Source: Pseudomonas nabeulensis
Lineage (GTDB): Bacteria > Pseudomonadota > Gammaproteobacteria > Pseudomonadales > Pseudomonadaceae
Direction: 5' to 3'
NCBI RefSeq assembly: GCF_004682045.1
Contig: NZ_QUZT01000021.1
Span: 26,319 to 90,318, forward strand
DNA length: 64,000 nucleotides
Position numbers and translations under genes: made by a program. This document shows, in pieces, positions 27,896 to 36,522 of this stretch. Within the stretch, counting starts at the first letter, position 1, and the number at the start of each line of letters is the position of its first letter. The notes beneath the pieces are model-generated. The model made no database searches. It saw only the letters and a list, made by a program, of their open reading frames with translations, and was not told the origin of the DNA.

Positions 27896-29335
27896 ATGAC
27901 CAATCTGTTGCTCTACCAACGTATCGCCCAGCAACTGGCTGAGGATATCCGGCGCGGTGTCTATCAACCGGGTGAGCGTGTGCCTTCGGTGCGCAAGATG
28001 AGCTCCCAGCTCAATGTGAGCCATGCCACGGTATTGCAGGCCTACGCCAACCTGGAAGACCAGGGGCTGATCCGCGCACGGCCACAGTCGGGCTACTACG
28101 TGCACCAGACGCCTGCGCTGACGGCACCGACCCCGGATATCGCGCGGGTCGAACGCCCTGGGTTGGTCACCCGCAGCAGCATCATTCAGCAGGTCTTGGT
28201 TGAATCGCGCCGCGAAGGCGTATTCCCTCTGGGCGCTGCGGTGCCGAGTGTGGATTACCTGCCGGTGCGCGCGCTGCACCAGCAATTGGCCAAGGTCACA
28301 CGCTTCCAGAGCCCACGGGCGTTCAGCTACATGTTCAGCCCCGGCTTTGAGCCGCTGCGCCGCCAGGTCGCGATCCGCATGCGCGATGCGGGCGTGGTGG
28401 TGGACCCTTCCGAAGTAGTGATTACCCATGGTTGTGTCGATGCGTTGCAGATGTCACTGCGCGTCTTGACCCGTCCCGGTGACCTGATCGCCGCTGAGTC
28501 ACCGACCTATTACGGCTTGCTGCAATTGGCGGATTTGCTCGGCCTCAAGGTCATCGAGATCCCCAGCGACCCGTCCACCGGCATGAGCCTGGAAGCCCTG
28601 CAACTGGCCGCCAACCAATGGTCGATCAAGGCGTTGGTGCTGACGACGCGCCTGAGCAACCCACTGGGCGGCACCATGCCCGAGGAGCGCCAGAAGCAGT
28701 TGCTGCGCCTGGCGTCGGACTTCGATATCCAAGTGGTCGAAGACGATATCTACGGCGAGCTGATGTTCGAAGTCGGTCGCACCAAGGCCCTCAAGGCCTA
28801 TGACCGCCTGGACCGGGTCATCTACTGCTCCAGCTTCTCCAAGACCCTGTCCCCCGGTGTGCGCATCGGTTGGATGATCGCCGGCAAATACCAGCAAGAG
28901 ATTCAGCGCCTGCAGATGTTCAGTACCCATTCGGCCTGCAGCGTCACGCAGATGGGCGTCGCGGCATACCTGGAAAACGGCGGTTACGACCGGCATCTGC
29001 GCTACATTCGCCAGGAGTACCGCAAGAACCTCAACGCCTTCCAACTGGCGGTGCAGCAGTATTTCCCCGAAGGCACCCAGATGACCCGTCCAAGTGGCGG
29101 CTTCATCTTGTGGGTCAGTTTGCCGGGGCGGGTCAATACCCAGGAACTGCACGTGCGTGCCCTGCAGCAGGGCATCAGCATCGCGCCGGGGCTGATTTTC
29201 AGTAACACCGAGCAGTTCAACCACTGCATCCGCCTCAACTGCGGCACGCCGTGGAACCGCGAGGCAGAGCGGGCGCTGATGACGTTGGGGATGCTGGCGA
29301 GCCAGTTATGCCAGGAAACGGCCGCGGGCTTTTGA
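27896..29335 (+). CDS. MocR/PdxR-type GntR regulator with aminotransferase domain
   Basis: A 479-residue fusion of a GntR winged helix (VPSVRKMSSQLNVSHATVLQ, about residues 28-48) and a class I aminotransferase-like domain. The PLP lysine lies in SSFSKTLSPGVRIGW; the segments THGCVDALQMSL and VVEDDIYGEL are also typical. Such proteins use PLP as ligand and usually control an adjacent amino-acid, vitamin or transport gene. No divergent partner is obvious here. It is a single gene. Confidence 0.9.
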   Translation: MTNLLLYQRIAQQLAEDIRRGVYQPGERVPSVRKMSSQLNVSHATVLQAYANLEDQGLIRARPQSGYYVHQTPALTAPTPDIARVERPGLVTRSSIIQQVLVESRREGVFPLGAAVPSVDYLPVRALHQQLAKVTRFQSPRAFSYMFSPGFEPLRRQVAIRMRDAGVVVDPSEVVITHGCVDALQMSLRVLTRPGDLIAAESPTYYGLLQLADLLGLKVIEIPSDPSTGMSLEALQLAANQWSIKALVLTTRLSNPLGGTMPEERQKQLLRLASDFDIQVVEDDIYGELMFEVGRTKALKAYDRLDRVIYCSSFSKTLSPGVRIGWMIAGKYQQEIQRLQMFSTHSACSVTQMGVAAYLENGGYDRHLRYIRQEYRKNLNAFQLAVQQYFPEGTQMTRPSGGFILWVSLPGRVNTQELHVRALQQGISIAPGLIFSNTEQFNHCIRLNCGTPWNREAERALMTLGMLASQLCQETAAGF

Positions 29336-29439
29336 GCCAAGGAACCGGGACAACGCCGATAGCAGGCTAATCACCACGCTTGTCATGCCGCCCACAACAA
29401 GCGAGCATATGGCCCTCTGCCGTTAATGCTGTTGGCGAT

Positions 29440-29931
29440 ATGACCTCTATTTTTCGTGCTGCCCTGGTGATTGGCCTGTTAAGCCTGTGTAACGTCAGCC
29501 CCCTGCTGGCCGCATCACCCGTGACGCCGAACAAGCCCGCTGCCAGCACCCAGCCAAAATCCCCCGCGAAAAAAGCCGCTCCCGTTAAAAAGGCTGCGGT
29601 TGCGAAGAAAAAAGCCGCCCCCGTGAAAAAACGTGCGCCGATTGCGACCAAGTCCAAGTCGGCCCACGAAGTGGCGCAAACCAAACTGCCAGCGGCACAG
29701 TTGGACCTGTCGTTGCCGTCCGACATGGTCAGGCACTTGCAACCGATTGGCACCATGCCCAAGCCCAAGAGCGCACCCCTGTTGCCGCCGATGTTTGGCG
29801 AGAAGCCCACCGACAACAGTGCCTTCCAGATCAACGGCCGCCTGATCAGCAACGAGATGAAGCTGCAACTGCGCAACGAAGAACGGCGCGAGGTGGAAGG
29901 CGCCGCATTGGAATTCGAGTTCAAGCAGTAA
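29440..29931 (+). CDS. Secreted Lys/Ala/Pro-rich protein
   Basis: A 163-residue protein with a signal peptide (TSIFRAALVIGLLSLC..., cleavage near LLAA-SPV), followed by a low-complexity KKAAPVKKAAVAKK tract that resembles histone H1-like tails, and a conserved-looking C-terminus (FGEKPTDNSAFQINGRLISN). The ATG at 29440 gives a clean signal peptide; longer versions begin in non-coding DNA. The basic tract may bind envelope polyanions. I do not recognise a family. Confidence 0.72.
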   Translation: MTSIFRAALVIGLLSLCNVSPLLAASPVTPNKPAASTQPKSPAKKAAPVKKAAVAKKKAAPVKKRAPIATKSKSAHEVAQTKLPAAQLDLSLPSDMVRHLQPIGTMPKPKSAPLLPPMFGEKPTDNSAFQINGRLISNEMKLQLRNEERREVEGAALEFEFKQ

Positions 29932-30093
29932 TCTTTTCCTGCAAACGTGACGTCACTCTTCGACCATGTGTCGGAGACTGGTCGGTCATTTTTGTTTTCT
30001 GCGAAAAACCCCTGTTAACCCATTTTAAAACGGCTGTTTAAGGGCGTACTCTAGCCCGGCCATCCACATTGAGTCGTCGAGGACCTGTTGGTC

Positions 30094-30348
30094 ATGAATT
30101 GCCGTGAAGGCTGTGGCGCTTGCTGCATCGCCCCCTCCATCAGCTCGCCATTACCGGGAATGCCCCACGGCAAACCCGCGGGTGAACGCTGCCTGCACCT
30201 GTCAGTCGAACAGCTGTGCCTGCTGTTCGGGCAACCGGAGCGACCGGCGGTGTGCAGTGATTTCAAGGCAGACGTTGAGGTCTGTGGCACCGACCAGGCC
30301 GATGCAATCCGGCTGATCGGCTGGTGGGAGCAGATGACGGCGGCTTGA
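30094..30348 (+). CDS. YkgJ-type zinc/iron-chelating cysteine cluster protein
   Basis: An 84-residue protein with the YkgJ pattern CxxGCGACC near the N-terminus, then a proline/glycine segment with GERCLHL, and C-terminal cysteines (PAVCSDFKADVEVC). These cysteines probably bind a metal. The start is ATG at 30094. The function is unknown. The START-domain gene follows 41 bases later. Confidence 0.82.
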   Translation: MNCREGCGACCIAPSISSPLPGMPHGKPAGERCLHLSVEQLCLLFGQPERPAVCSDFKADVEVCGTDQADAIRLIGWWEQMTAA

Positions 30349-30389
30349 TGGGCTTTACTATCGGAACTTCAACAATAAGGAATACAACA

Positions 30390-30995
30390 ATGGGTTCGCT
30401 GAAACGAATGGCTGTGTTGTGCGGTTTTACGGTGTTGTTCGCTGCCACTGCCCAGGCAGAGGATTGGCAGGTCGCCAAGGACGAAGACGGTATCAAGGTG
30501 TCCCTGAGCGAAATTGCCGGTTCCAAGTACAAGGCGTATCGCGGCGTTACGACGATCAAGGCGCCGGTCGCCAAGATCCAGGCGTTGCAGGAAGACGTGG
30601 CCGGTGCCTGCGCCTGGATTCACGAGTGCAAATCGCAAAAGCTCATCGACAAGAAGGGCGATGAGGCTTGGACATACACCCAATTCAAGGCGCCATTCCC
30701 GGTGACCGACCGTGACTCGTATATCCATGTCACCACCACCAAAAATGCCGACGGCAGCGTCACCCGCACATTGCAGGGTGTGCCAACCTACAAGCCTGAA
30801 GAAAAAGGCTACGTACGTGTGGCCCAGGTGGAAGGCTTCTGGAAGCTGGTTCCCAAGGGCGACAACCTCACCGAAGTCACCTACCAGGTGCACACCGAGC
30901 CAGGCGGCAGCGTGCCATCGTGGTTGGCCAACAAGTTCGTGGTGGACGCCCCGTTCAACACCTTGAAAGCCCTCAAGGAACACGCTGAAAAGTAA
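30390..30995 (+). CDS. START domain-containing periplasmic protein
   Basis: A 201-residue protein with a signal peptide (about 23 residues, ending TAQA-ED) and a START/Bet v1-like lipid-binding domain. Visible features include the ETWDGIKV-like strand (KDEDGIKVSLSE), WIHECKSQKLI, APFPVTDRDSYI and EGFWKLVPKGD. Members bind hydrophobic ligands, but the ligand here is unknown. I chose the ATG at 30390, after AATAAGGAA. Confidence 0.85.
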   Translation: MGSLKRMAVLCGFTVLFAATAQAEDWQVAKDEDGIKVSLSEIAGSKYKAYRGVTTIKAPVAKIQALQEDVAGACAWIHECKSQKLIDKKGDEAWTYTQFKAPFPVTDRDSYIHVTTTKNADGSVTRTLQGVPTYKPEEKGYVRVAQVEGFWKLVPKGDNLTEVTYQVHTEPGGSVPSWLANKFVVDAPFNTLKALKEHAEK

Positions 30996-31098
30996 GCGCA
31001 GTTGATCAGGTGCCTCCGGCCTTGGGTGGAACGTTTGGCGACCGCCCAAGGTCCAGATGGATGTAGGCCCACACACGGGTTTTATCGAGGAGGCACCG

Positions 31099-31335
31099 AT
31101 GAAAAAGTGGCAAATTACCTTCGTTGACGATCACGGTGAAAAAGCCGTGGAACAGGTGACCTGCGATCAACAGCCCAGCCTCGAAGACGCTGCGCACATG
31201 ATTCGCAACAAGCTGGTGCCTGTCGCCGCCGAACTCGACCTCAATGACCTGGAGGGCCGCAAGCCCGAGCCCACGGTCAAGATCCTCAAAGACCAGAACA
31301 GCATTCAAATCCTCGACATCTCGCCTGCCGTCTGA
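31099..31335 (+). CDS. Conserved-type small hypothetical protein
   Basis: A 78-residue soluble protein with a strong ribosome site (GAGGAGG) before the ATG at 31099. It begins KKWQITFVDDHGEKAVEQV and has alternating beta and helix patterns, without cysteines or membrane segments. I do not recognise a family. It is on its own between the START gene and the RraB-like gene. Confidence 0.75.
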   Translation: MKKWQITFVDDHGEKAVEQVTCDQQPSLEDAAHMIRNKLVPVAAELDLNDLEGRKPEPTVKILKDQNSIQILDISPAV

Positions 31336-31547
31336 ACATTCCCTGTATGCCATTAAAGCGCCTCTGGTGGAGGTGATAGCTTCGCGCTACTCTGCAATCG
31401 AGATCAGCGAATGAATCGCTAAGGTCTGGTCTTGTCAGCTACATGCTTGTTTTCCAGCGGTGAGGTCATTGCCGTAGCCCCCACGCCAGTCAGGTGCGGG
31501 CTCGGGAAGCACGGAAAGTCTATCCATCGGTTAGAGGAGCACTTTTC

Positions 31548-31889
31548 ATGAGCACAGCCTATCAAGAAGACATCAGCACCAACGTTCTACGCCGCATGAA
31601 AGAGGGCGGCTTCGACTTTTCACGTTTCCACCCCATCGAGTTCTACGCCATTTTCCCGGATGAGGAACGGGCGCGCAGGGCGGCGGGCGAGTTTCGTGGG
31701 GAATCCCTGAATGCCCAGGTCAGCGCGCGCGACGATGGCGCCTGGTACCTGGAACTGAGCAAAATCATGTTCGCGACCTACGACGGCATAGGAGACTTCG
31801 AGCAAGACTTTGGGGCGGTGGTCGAGCCTTTGGGCGGAATCATCGAAGGCTGGGGCGTCAAGCAGGAAGTGCGCGGGCGTCCCATGTAA
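31548..31889 (+). CDS. RraB-type ribonuclease E inhibitor family protein
   Basis: A 113-residue acidic protein resembling the RraB (DUF1260) family, whose E. coli member binds RNase E and inhibits RNA decay. Supporting features are VLRRMKEGGFDFSRFHPIEFY, the FPDEERARRAAGEF stretch and EQDFGAVVEPLGG near the end. The start is ATG at 31548 after AGAGGAGC. It is followed by a UUCG-type terminator, so it is monocistronic. Confidence 0.75.
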   Translation: MSTAYQEDISTNVLRRMKEGGFDFSRFHPIEFYAIFPDEERARRAAGEFRGESLNAQVSARDDGAWYLELSKIMFATYDGIGDFEQDFGAVVEPLGGIIEGWGVKQEVRGRPM

Positions 31890-31910
31890 TTGCAGTTGAA
31901 ACAGCGCATA

Positions 31911-31938
31911 ACGGCTGACCTTCGGGTCGGCCGTTTTT
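31911..31938 (+). terminator. Intrinsic terminator with UUCG tetraloop
   Basis: ACGGCTGACC-TTCG-GGTCGGCCGT is a 10-bp stem (one G-U pair) closed by a UUCG loop and followed by five Ts. It ends the RraB-like transcript. Confidence 0.93.
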
Positions 31939-31988
31939 GTTTGTGCAGTAGGAAAAGTATTCGGAACTTGCGCGTCATTTTTACGCAC

Positions 31989-32018
31989 CAAAAAAAAGGC
32001 CACCCGACAAGGGTGGCC
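31989..32018 (-). terminator. Orphan terminator, minus strand
   Basis: GGCCACCC-GACAA-GGGTGGCC (31998-32018) is preceded on the plus strand by nine As, so it terminates leftward transcription. No leftward gene lies to its right before the plus-strand operon at 32286. It may end a small minus-strand RNA starting within about 32050-32220. Confidence 0.75.
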
Positions 32019-32100
32019 CAAAGGGAAGAGCGATGCGCTGAAGGTCGTTCAGCAGATGGCGCGATTATCCGCAGACGTGGCCGGGCAGTGAAATCAACTC

Positions 32101-32121
32101 TGACTATGCTGTTGATAGTCA
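32101..32121. promoter_or_regulatory. 21-bp inverted repeat
   Basis: TGACTAT-GCTGTTG-ATAGTCA, a perfect 7-bp inverted repeat about 65 bases upstream of the NtrC-type box. It may be a binding site or part of the putative minus-strand RNA. The rest of 31939-32168 shows no gene. Confidence 0.5.
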
Positions 32122-32168
32122 AAGCCCGCCTTGCGATGAAGCGCGGGACATGGCAGCGGGCGTTCTGC

Positions 32169-32183
32169 GCACCAGGATGGTGC
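32169..32183. promoter_or_regulatory. NtrC-type enhancer box
   Basis: GCACC-AGGAT-GGTGC matches the NtrC consensus GCACC-N5-GGTGC without mismatch. It lies about 85 bases before the expected start of the sigma-54 transcript, the usual distance for an NtrC enhancer. Confidence 0.75.
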
Positions 32184-32235
32184 GGTCAGATTCTCGCTTA
32201 TATTTAACCAATTGATTCTTAAGTGTTTATGCCGC

Positions 32236-32250
32236 TGGCACGGGCCTTGC
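32236..32250 (+). promoter_or_regulatory. Sigma-54 promoter (-24/-12)
   Basis: TGGCAC-GGGCC-TTGC matches the sigma-54 consensus TGGCAC-N5-TTGC exactly, with 10 bases between the invariant GG and GC. The transcript should start near 32262, 24 bases before the ATG at 32286. An upstream in-frame start at 32223 is therefore outside the mRNA. Confidence 0.85.
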
Positions 32251-32285
32251 GATGGTTCTTGCGCCCGGGTGACAAGGAGTTCGGC

Positions 32286-33695
32286 ATGATCCGCACTTAT
32301 TACGACGAAATGTACGACGGGGCAGGCCAGGTCCGCCCTCACTATCGGGAGTTCGCCCGCTGGTTGGCCGACACCCCCGCTGAACTGCTGGCGCAGCGCC
32401 GGCGCGAAGCCGATTTGCTGTTTCACCGCGCCGGGATCACGTTCACCCTGTATGGGGACGAGCAAGGCACCGAGCGACTGATTCCCTTCGATACCATCCC
32501 GCGCAGCATTCCTGCCAGTGAATGGCGGATTGTTGAGCAGGGCTGTATTCAACGGGTCAAGGCGCTGAACATGTTTCTCGCCGACCTCTATCACGAACAA
32601 CGCATCATCAAGGCCGGGATCATCCCTGCCGAACAGGTGCTGGCCAACGAGCAATACCAGTTGGCGATGCAGGGGCTGAACCTGCACCGTGACCTGTATT
32701 CCCACATCTCCGGTGTCGACCTCGTACGCGATGGCGACGGCACGTACTACGTGCTGGAAGACAACTTGCGCACACCGAGCGGCGTCAGCTACATGCTCGA
32801 AGACCGCAAGATGATGATGCGTCTGTTCCCCGAGTTGTTCGCGGCCCAGCGCATCGCGCCCATCGATCACTACCCCAACCTGCTGCTCGACACCCTCAAG
32901 AGCTCCAGCCCGCTGGACAACCCCAGCGTGGTGGTGCTGACCCCTGGCCGCTTCAACAGCGCGTTTTTCGAGCATGCGTTTCTGGCGCGGGAAATGGGCG
33001 TGGAGCTGGTGGAGGGTGCCGATCTGTTCGTGCGTGACGACCGTGTGTTTATGCGTACCACCGATGGCCCCAAGGCCGTGGATGTGATCTACCGCCGACT
33101 TGACGATGCATTCCTCGACCCCCTGGCATTCAACCCGGCTTCGATGCTCGGCGTGCCCGGCCTGCTCGCGGCGTATCGTTCGGGCAACGTGGTACTGGCC
33201 AATGCCATCGGCACCGGGGTGGCGGATGACAAATCGGTGTATCCGTTCGTCACCGAGATGATCCGTTTCTACCTGGACGAGGAACCGATCCTGAAGAATG
33301 TGCCTACCTACCAATGTCGTAAGCCCGACGAACTGTCCCACGTACTGGCGAACCTGCCGGACCTGGTGGTGAAGGAAACCCAAGGTTCCGGCGGCTACGG
33401 CATGCTGGTGGGCCCGGCGTCCACGAAGGCAGAGATCGAAGCCTTTCGCGCACGTATCAAGGCCAAGCCCCACGCGTATATCGCCCAGCCGACCTTGTGT
33501 TTATCCACGTGCCCGACCTTTGTTGAAAACGGCATCGCGCCGCGCCATATCGACCTGCGCCCGTTCGTGTTGTCCGGCAAAGAAACCCGCGTAGTCCCCG
33601 GCGGTTTGACCCGCGTGGCGCTGCGCGAGGGTTCGCTGGTGGTCAACTCATCCCAGGGCGGCGGCACTAAAGACACCTGGGTGGTCGAGGACTGA
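32286..33695 (+). CDS. Circularly permuted ATP-grasp type 2 protein
   Basis: A 469-residue protein of the circularly permuted ATP-grasp group (DUF404/DUF407), with RTYYDEMYDGAGQVR at the start, YVLEDNLRTPSGVSYMLEDR in the middle, and VKETQGSGGYGMLVGP and HIDLRPFVLSG near the end. Such proteins are expected to ligate amino groups onto carboxylates, perhaps making short peptides. With the alpha-E and transglutaminase-like genes it forms a recognised three-gene set. I chose the ATG at 32286 (ribosome site ACAAGGAG). Expression is probably nitrogen-controlled, from the sigma-54 and NtrC sites upstream. Confidence 0.88.
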   Translation: MIRTYYDEMYDGAGQVRPHYREFARWLADTPAELLAQRRREADLLFHRAGITFTLYGDEQGTERLIPFDTIPRSIPASEWRIVEQGCIQRVKALNMFLADLYHEQRIIKAGIIPAEQVLANEQYQLAMQGLNLHRDLYSHISGVDLVRDGDGTYYVLEDNLRTPSGVSYMLEDRKMMMRLFPELFAAQRIAPIDHYPNLLLDTLKSSSPLDNPSVVVLTPGRFNSAFFEHAFLAREMGVELVEGADLFVRDDRVFMRTTDGPKAVDVIYRRLDDAFLDPLAFNPASMLGVPGLLAAYRSGNVVLANAIGTGVADDKSVYPFVTEMIRFYLDEEPILKNVPTYQCRKPDELSHVLANLPDLVVKETQGSGGYGMLVGPASTKAEIEAFRARIKAKPHAYIAQPTLCLSTCPTFVENGIAPRHIDLRPFVLSGKETRVVPGGLTRVALREGSLVVNSSQGGGTKDTWVVED

Positions 33696-33699
33696 TGCC

Positions 33700-34650
33700 A
33701 TGCTGAGTAGAACTGCCTCGGATTTGTACTGGATGTCGCGTTACCTGGAGCGCGCGGAAAACCTCGCGCGCATGCTGGATGTCAGTTACTCGCTGTCGCT
33801 GATGCCCCAGGACGGGCGCGGTGATGGCCTGCACGAACTGGCCATGCCGCTGCTGATCACCGGCACCCTGGATGATTACCTCGAACGCCATGGCGAACTG
33901 CACGCCGAACGCTTGCTGCACTTTTTCGCGTTGGACGCGGCCAACCCGGCCAGTATCTATAGCTGCCTCGGTGCCGCGCGGGCCAGCGCCCATGCGGTGC
34001 GTGGGCGGATTACCGCCGACATGTGGGAAAACATCAACGCCACCTGGCTGGATATTCGCGACATCGCCCAACAAGGGTTGAGCCGCTACGGCATGAGCCG
34101 GTTCTGTGAGTGGGTCAAGGAGCGCTCCCACCTGTTCCGGGGCGCCACCTACGGCACCATCATGCGCAACGATGCCTTTCGGTTTATTCGCCTGGGCACC
34201 TTTATCGAACGTGCCGACAACACCCTGCGCCTGCTGGACGCCCGCTACGAAATGGCCGGCGACCGCGCCGAAGCCGTCACCGATGGCACGGCCCACGCCT
34301 ACTATCAGTGGAGTGCCTTGCTGCGGGCCTTGTCGTCCTTCGAGGCCTATACCGAGATCTATCGCGATGCACCGGGCGCCCGGCAAGTCGCCGAGTTATT
34401 GCTGTTGCGCGCCGATGTACCGCGCTCGCTGCGTGCCTGTACCGAAGAGATCGACCAGATCCTGTCCAGTCTGCCCGGCCTCAACGGTCGCCCGGCCCAG
34501 CGCCTGGCCGCCGAGATGGACGCTCGTTTGCGCTTTACCGCGATCGACGAAATCCTCGAGGAAGGCCTGCACGCCTGGCTGACCGACTTTATCCCCTTGG
34601 TGCGCCAGTTGGGCGACGCCATCTACAGCTCCTACCTGGAGGCCGCATGA
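33700..34650 (+). CDS. Alpha-E domain-containing protein
   Basis: A 316-residue all-helical protein of the alpha-E (DUF403) family. It starts LSRTASDLYWMSRYLERAENLARMLDV, which is the hallmark of the family, and has no membrane segment. It is usually found between an ATP-grasp and a transglutaminase-like gene, as here, and may act with them in making or processing peptides. It starts 5 bases after the ATP-grasp stop and overlaps the next gene by 4 bases. Confidence 0.9.
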   Translation: MLSRTASDLYWMSRYLERAENLARMLDVSYSLSLMPQDGRGDGLHELAMPLLITGTLDDYLERHGELHAERLLHFFALDAANPASIYSCLGAARASAHAVRGRITADMWENINATWLDIRDIAQQGLSRYGMSRFCEWVKERSHLFRGATYGTIMRNDAFRFIRLGTFIERADNTLRLLDARYEMAGDRAEAVTDGTAHAYYQWSALLRALSSFEAYTEIYRDAPGARQVAELLLLRADVPRSLRACTEEIDQILSSLPGLNGRPAQRLAAEMDARLRFTAIDEILEEGLHAWLTDFIPLVRQLGDAIYSSYLEAA

Positions 34651-35450
34651 GACTCTCCATCAGCCACGAAACCACCTACCACTACGACGACCAGGTGCGT
34701 GCCAGCATCCAGTACCTGCGGCTTACGCCCCACGACAGCGAGCGTCAGCATGTATTGAGCTGGCAGCTCGACCTGCCGCGGCCGGTGCGCGCCCAAGTGG
34801 ACCCGTTCGGCAATATCCTGCACGTGCTGACCCTGGACGAGCCCCACGACGCCATCATCATCGGCGCCCGCGGCCAGGTGGACATTGACGAGCTGCGCGA
34901 GGCCGAACACGAGAGCCAGTCGGCGTACCCGTTCCTGCGCAGCACGCACCTGACCGAAGCCGATGACGCCTTGCGCGGTTTTGCCGAGCAGCATTGCCAT
35001 CAACGGCGCGACCGTACCGCGTTGATCGACCTGATGCAGGCCCTCAACCACACCATGGTCTACACCCCCGGCGCCACGGAAGTCGACACCAGCGCAGCGC
35101 AAGCCTTCGCCGGGCGGGCAGGTGTGTGCCAGGACCATACCCACGCATTCCTGGCCTGCGCGCGCAGCCTGGGGATTCCGGCGCGGTATGTGTCGGGGTA
35201 TCTGTACAGCGAAGACAGCACGCACCTGGCCAGTCACGCCTGGGCCGAGGCCTGGCTGGATGACGCCTGGTACAGCTTTGACGTGACCAACCAATTGGCG
35301 CGGCCGGAGCGGCATCTGAAGTTGGCGGTGGGGCTGGATTACCTCGATGCCTGCCCGGTTCGCGGCATGCGCCGAGGCGGCGGGCATGAGCAGATGCATG
35401 CGAAGGTGTTTGTGGCGCCGACGCCGGTTATCTCGGTGCAGCAGCAATAA
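34647..35450 (+). CDS. Transglutaminase-like cysteine peptidase family protein
   Basis: A 267-residue protein with an N-terminal bacterial transglutaminase-like domain (RLSISHETTYHYDDQVR) and a transglutaminase core carrying the catalytic triad: Cys in AGVCQDHTHAF, His in ASHAWAEAW and Asp in YSFDVTNQ. It probably cuts or rearranges peptide bonds of the product made by the ATP-grasp enzyme. The ATG at 34647 overlaps the alpha-E stop; upstream in-frame codons are shadow of the alpha-E gene. Confidence 0.9.
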   Translation: MRLSISHETTYHYDDQVRASIQYLRLTPHDSERQHVLSWQLDLPRPVRAQVDPFGNILHVLTLDEPHDAIIIGARGQVDIDELREAEHESQSAYPFLRSTHLTEADDALRGFAEQHCHQRRDRTALIDLMQALNHTMVYTPGATEVDTSAAQAFAGRAGVCQDHTHAFLACARSLGIPARYVSGYLYSEDSTHLASHAWAEAWLDDAWYSFDVTNQLARPERHLKLAVGLDYLDACPVRGMRRGGGHEQMHAKVFVAPTPVISVQQQ

Positions 35451-35453
35451 AAA

Positions 35454-35543
35454 TGTGGGAGGGGGCTTGCCCCCGATGACTGTGGGTCAGCAAATATTTC
35501 ATTCACTGAACCACCGCTATCGGGGGCAAGCCCCCTCCCACAT
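35454..35543. repeat. REP doublet (REPIN)
   Basis: Inverted REP units of the common class between the transglutaminase gene and the convergent cytochrome gene. Confidence 0.95.
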
Positions 35544-35559
35544 GTGACCTAGACACATT

Positions 35560-36417
35560 TCAGGGCTGTTGTTTACGCCCCGCCATATGCTTCAAATACC
35601 CCACCAGCAACTCCAGCTCATTGTCGGGCAACACACTCTCCGCAAACGCCGGCATCTTCGCCTGCGGCCAATGCCGCAGGCTCTGCGGATCGCGGATATA
35701 TCGCTTGAGGAAATCCCCACCGAAATATTCGGTGGGGTTGTACGGAATATTCAGATCCGGCCCCACCTGCGCGTCCCCGGCGCCATTCAGCCTGTGGCAC
35801 GCCAGGCAATTCTTCTGGAACAGCGCAAAACCCTGGTTGATCGGATCATTCGCCGCCAGTTTTGGGTCGGGCAACAACGCCGGAAAACGCTCGGCCACGG
35901 TCTTCAACTGCTTGATCCGCGATATCTGGAACGGCCACTGCTCCGGGCTGATATGTCCGGCTTGCGGGTCGGTCCATACCAGATAGAACGGTCCGGCACT
36001 TGGCTTGCCGTCCGCCAGAGCCGGCCAGGGATGCGCCGGATCTTCCACCGCCAACCATGCACGGGCCCCGTTTTTTTCCAGCAACGGTGCGGCCGCAAGT
36101 TCAGCGGCGAAGCCATCCAGGGCGACCGCTTGCAGATGACTTTCTGGCGTGAGGCCGGGCAGGAGCATTGCCAGCGGCACCGCGCGATACGTCATGTCGC
36201 GCTTGTAGGAAACGTCATCAACGATCTGCACGGTCTGCGCCTGCTTGAGCAAGTCGGCGGTTTGCCAGGTCTTGCTGGCGTGGTCCAGTTCGATGGTCAG
36301 TTGCGCCGCTGAAACAGGCAGGGCGAGCAATAAAGCGAAGAGGGCGAGGATCGATTTCAAGAGTGGGCCCAAGGCAAGGTGACAATAGGGCTCACGATAC
36401 CGGAAATTCACGCGCAA
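35560..36417 (-). CDS. Periplasmic mono-haem c-type cytochrome
   Basis: A protein of up to 285 residues with one haem c motif CLACH near the C-terminus (NCLACHRLNGAGDAQVGPDL) and a downstream methionine ligand candidate in AKMPAF. The N-terminal two thirds resemble no family I can name, apart from a sulphite-oxidase-like WTDPQAG region. A signal peptide (LLKSILALFALLLALPVSAA) begins at residue 20 of the longest form, so the real start is probably a TTG at 36372, giving about 270 residues. It likely takes part in periplasmic electron transfer. Confidence 0.82.
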   Translation of the reverse strand: MRVNFRYREPYCHLALGPLLKSILALFALLLALPVSAAQLTIELDHASKTWQTADLLKQAQTVQIVDDVSYKRDMTYRAVPLAMLLPGLTPESHLQAVALDGFAAELAAAPLLEKNGARAWLAVEDPAHPWPALADGKPSAGPFYLVWTDPQAGHISPEQWPFQISRIKQLKTVAERFPALLPDPKLAANDPINQGFALFQKNCLACHRLNGAGDAQVGPDLNIPYNPTEYFGGDFLKRYIRDPQSLRHWPQAKMPAFAESVLPDNELELLVGYLKHMAGRKQQP

Positions 36418-36522
36418 AAAGACAGCCCCTGCAACAGGACCGCTATGCGCAGTGTCCCGGCAGGTGCTGCCAAAAGCTGCAGTCCCGGTGCTGTGTGTGC
36501 ACGAAATGTGAGGGTTGGACCT

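Noticed and set aside
32223..32285. An upstream start for the ATP-grasp gene
   Set aside because: It lies upstream of or within the sigma-54 promoter, so it would not be in the transcript; the ATG at 32286 has a good ribosome site.
6781..35543. Regularly repeated GTGGGAGGGGGCTTGCCCC units, considered as a CRISPR array
   Set aside because: They are inverted pairs scattered between genes thousands of bases apart, not direct repeats with unique spacers; they are REP doublets.
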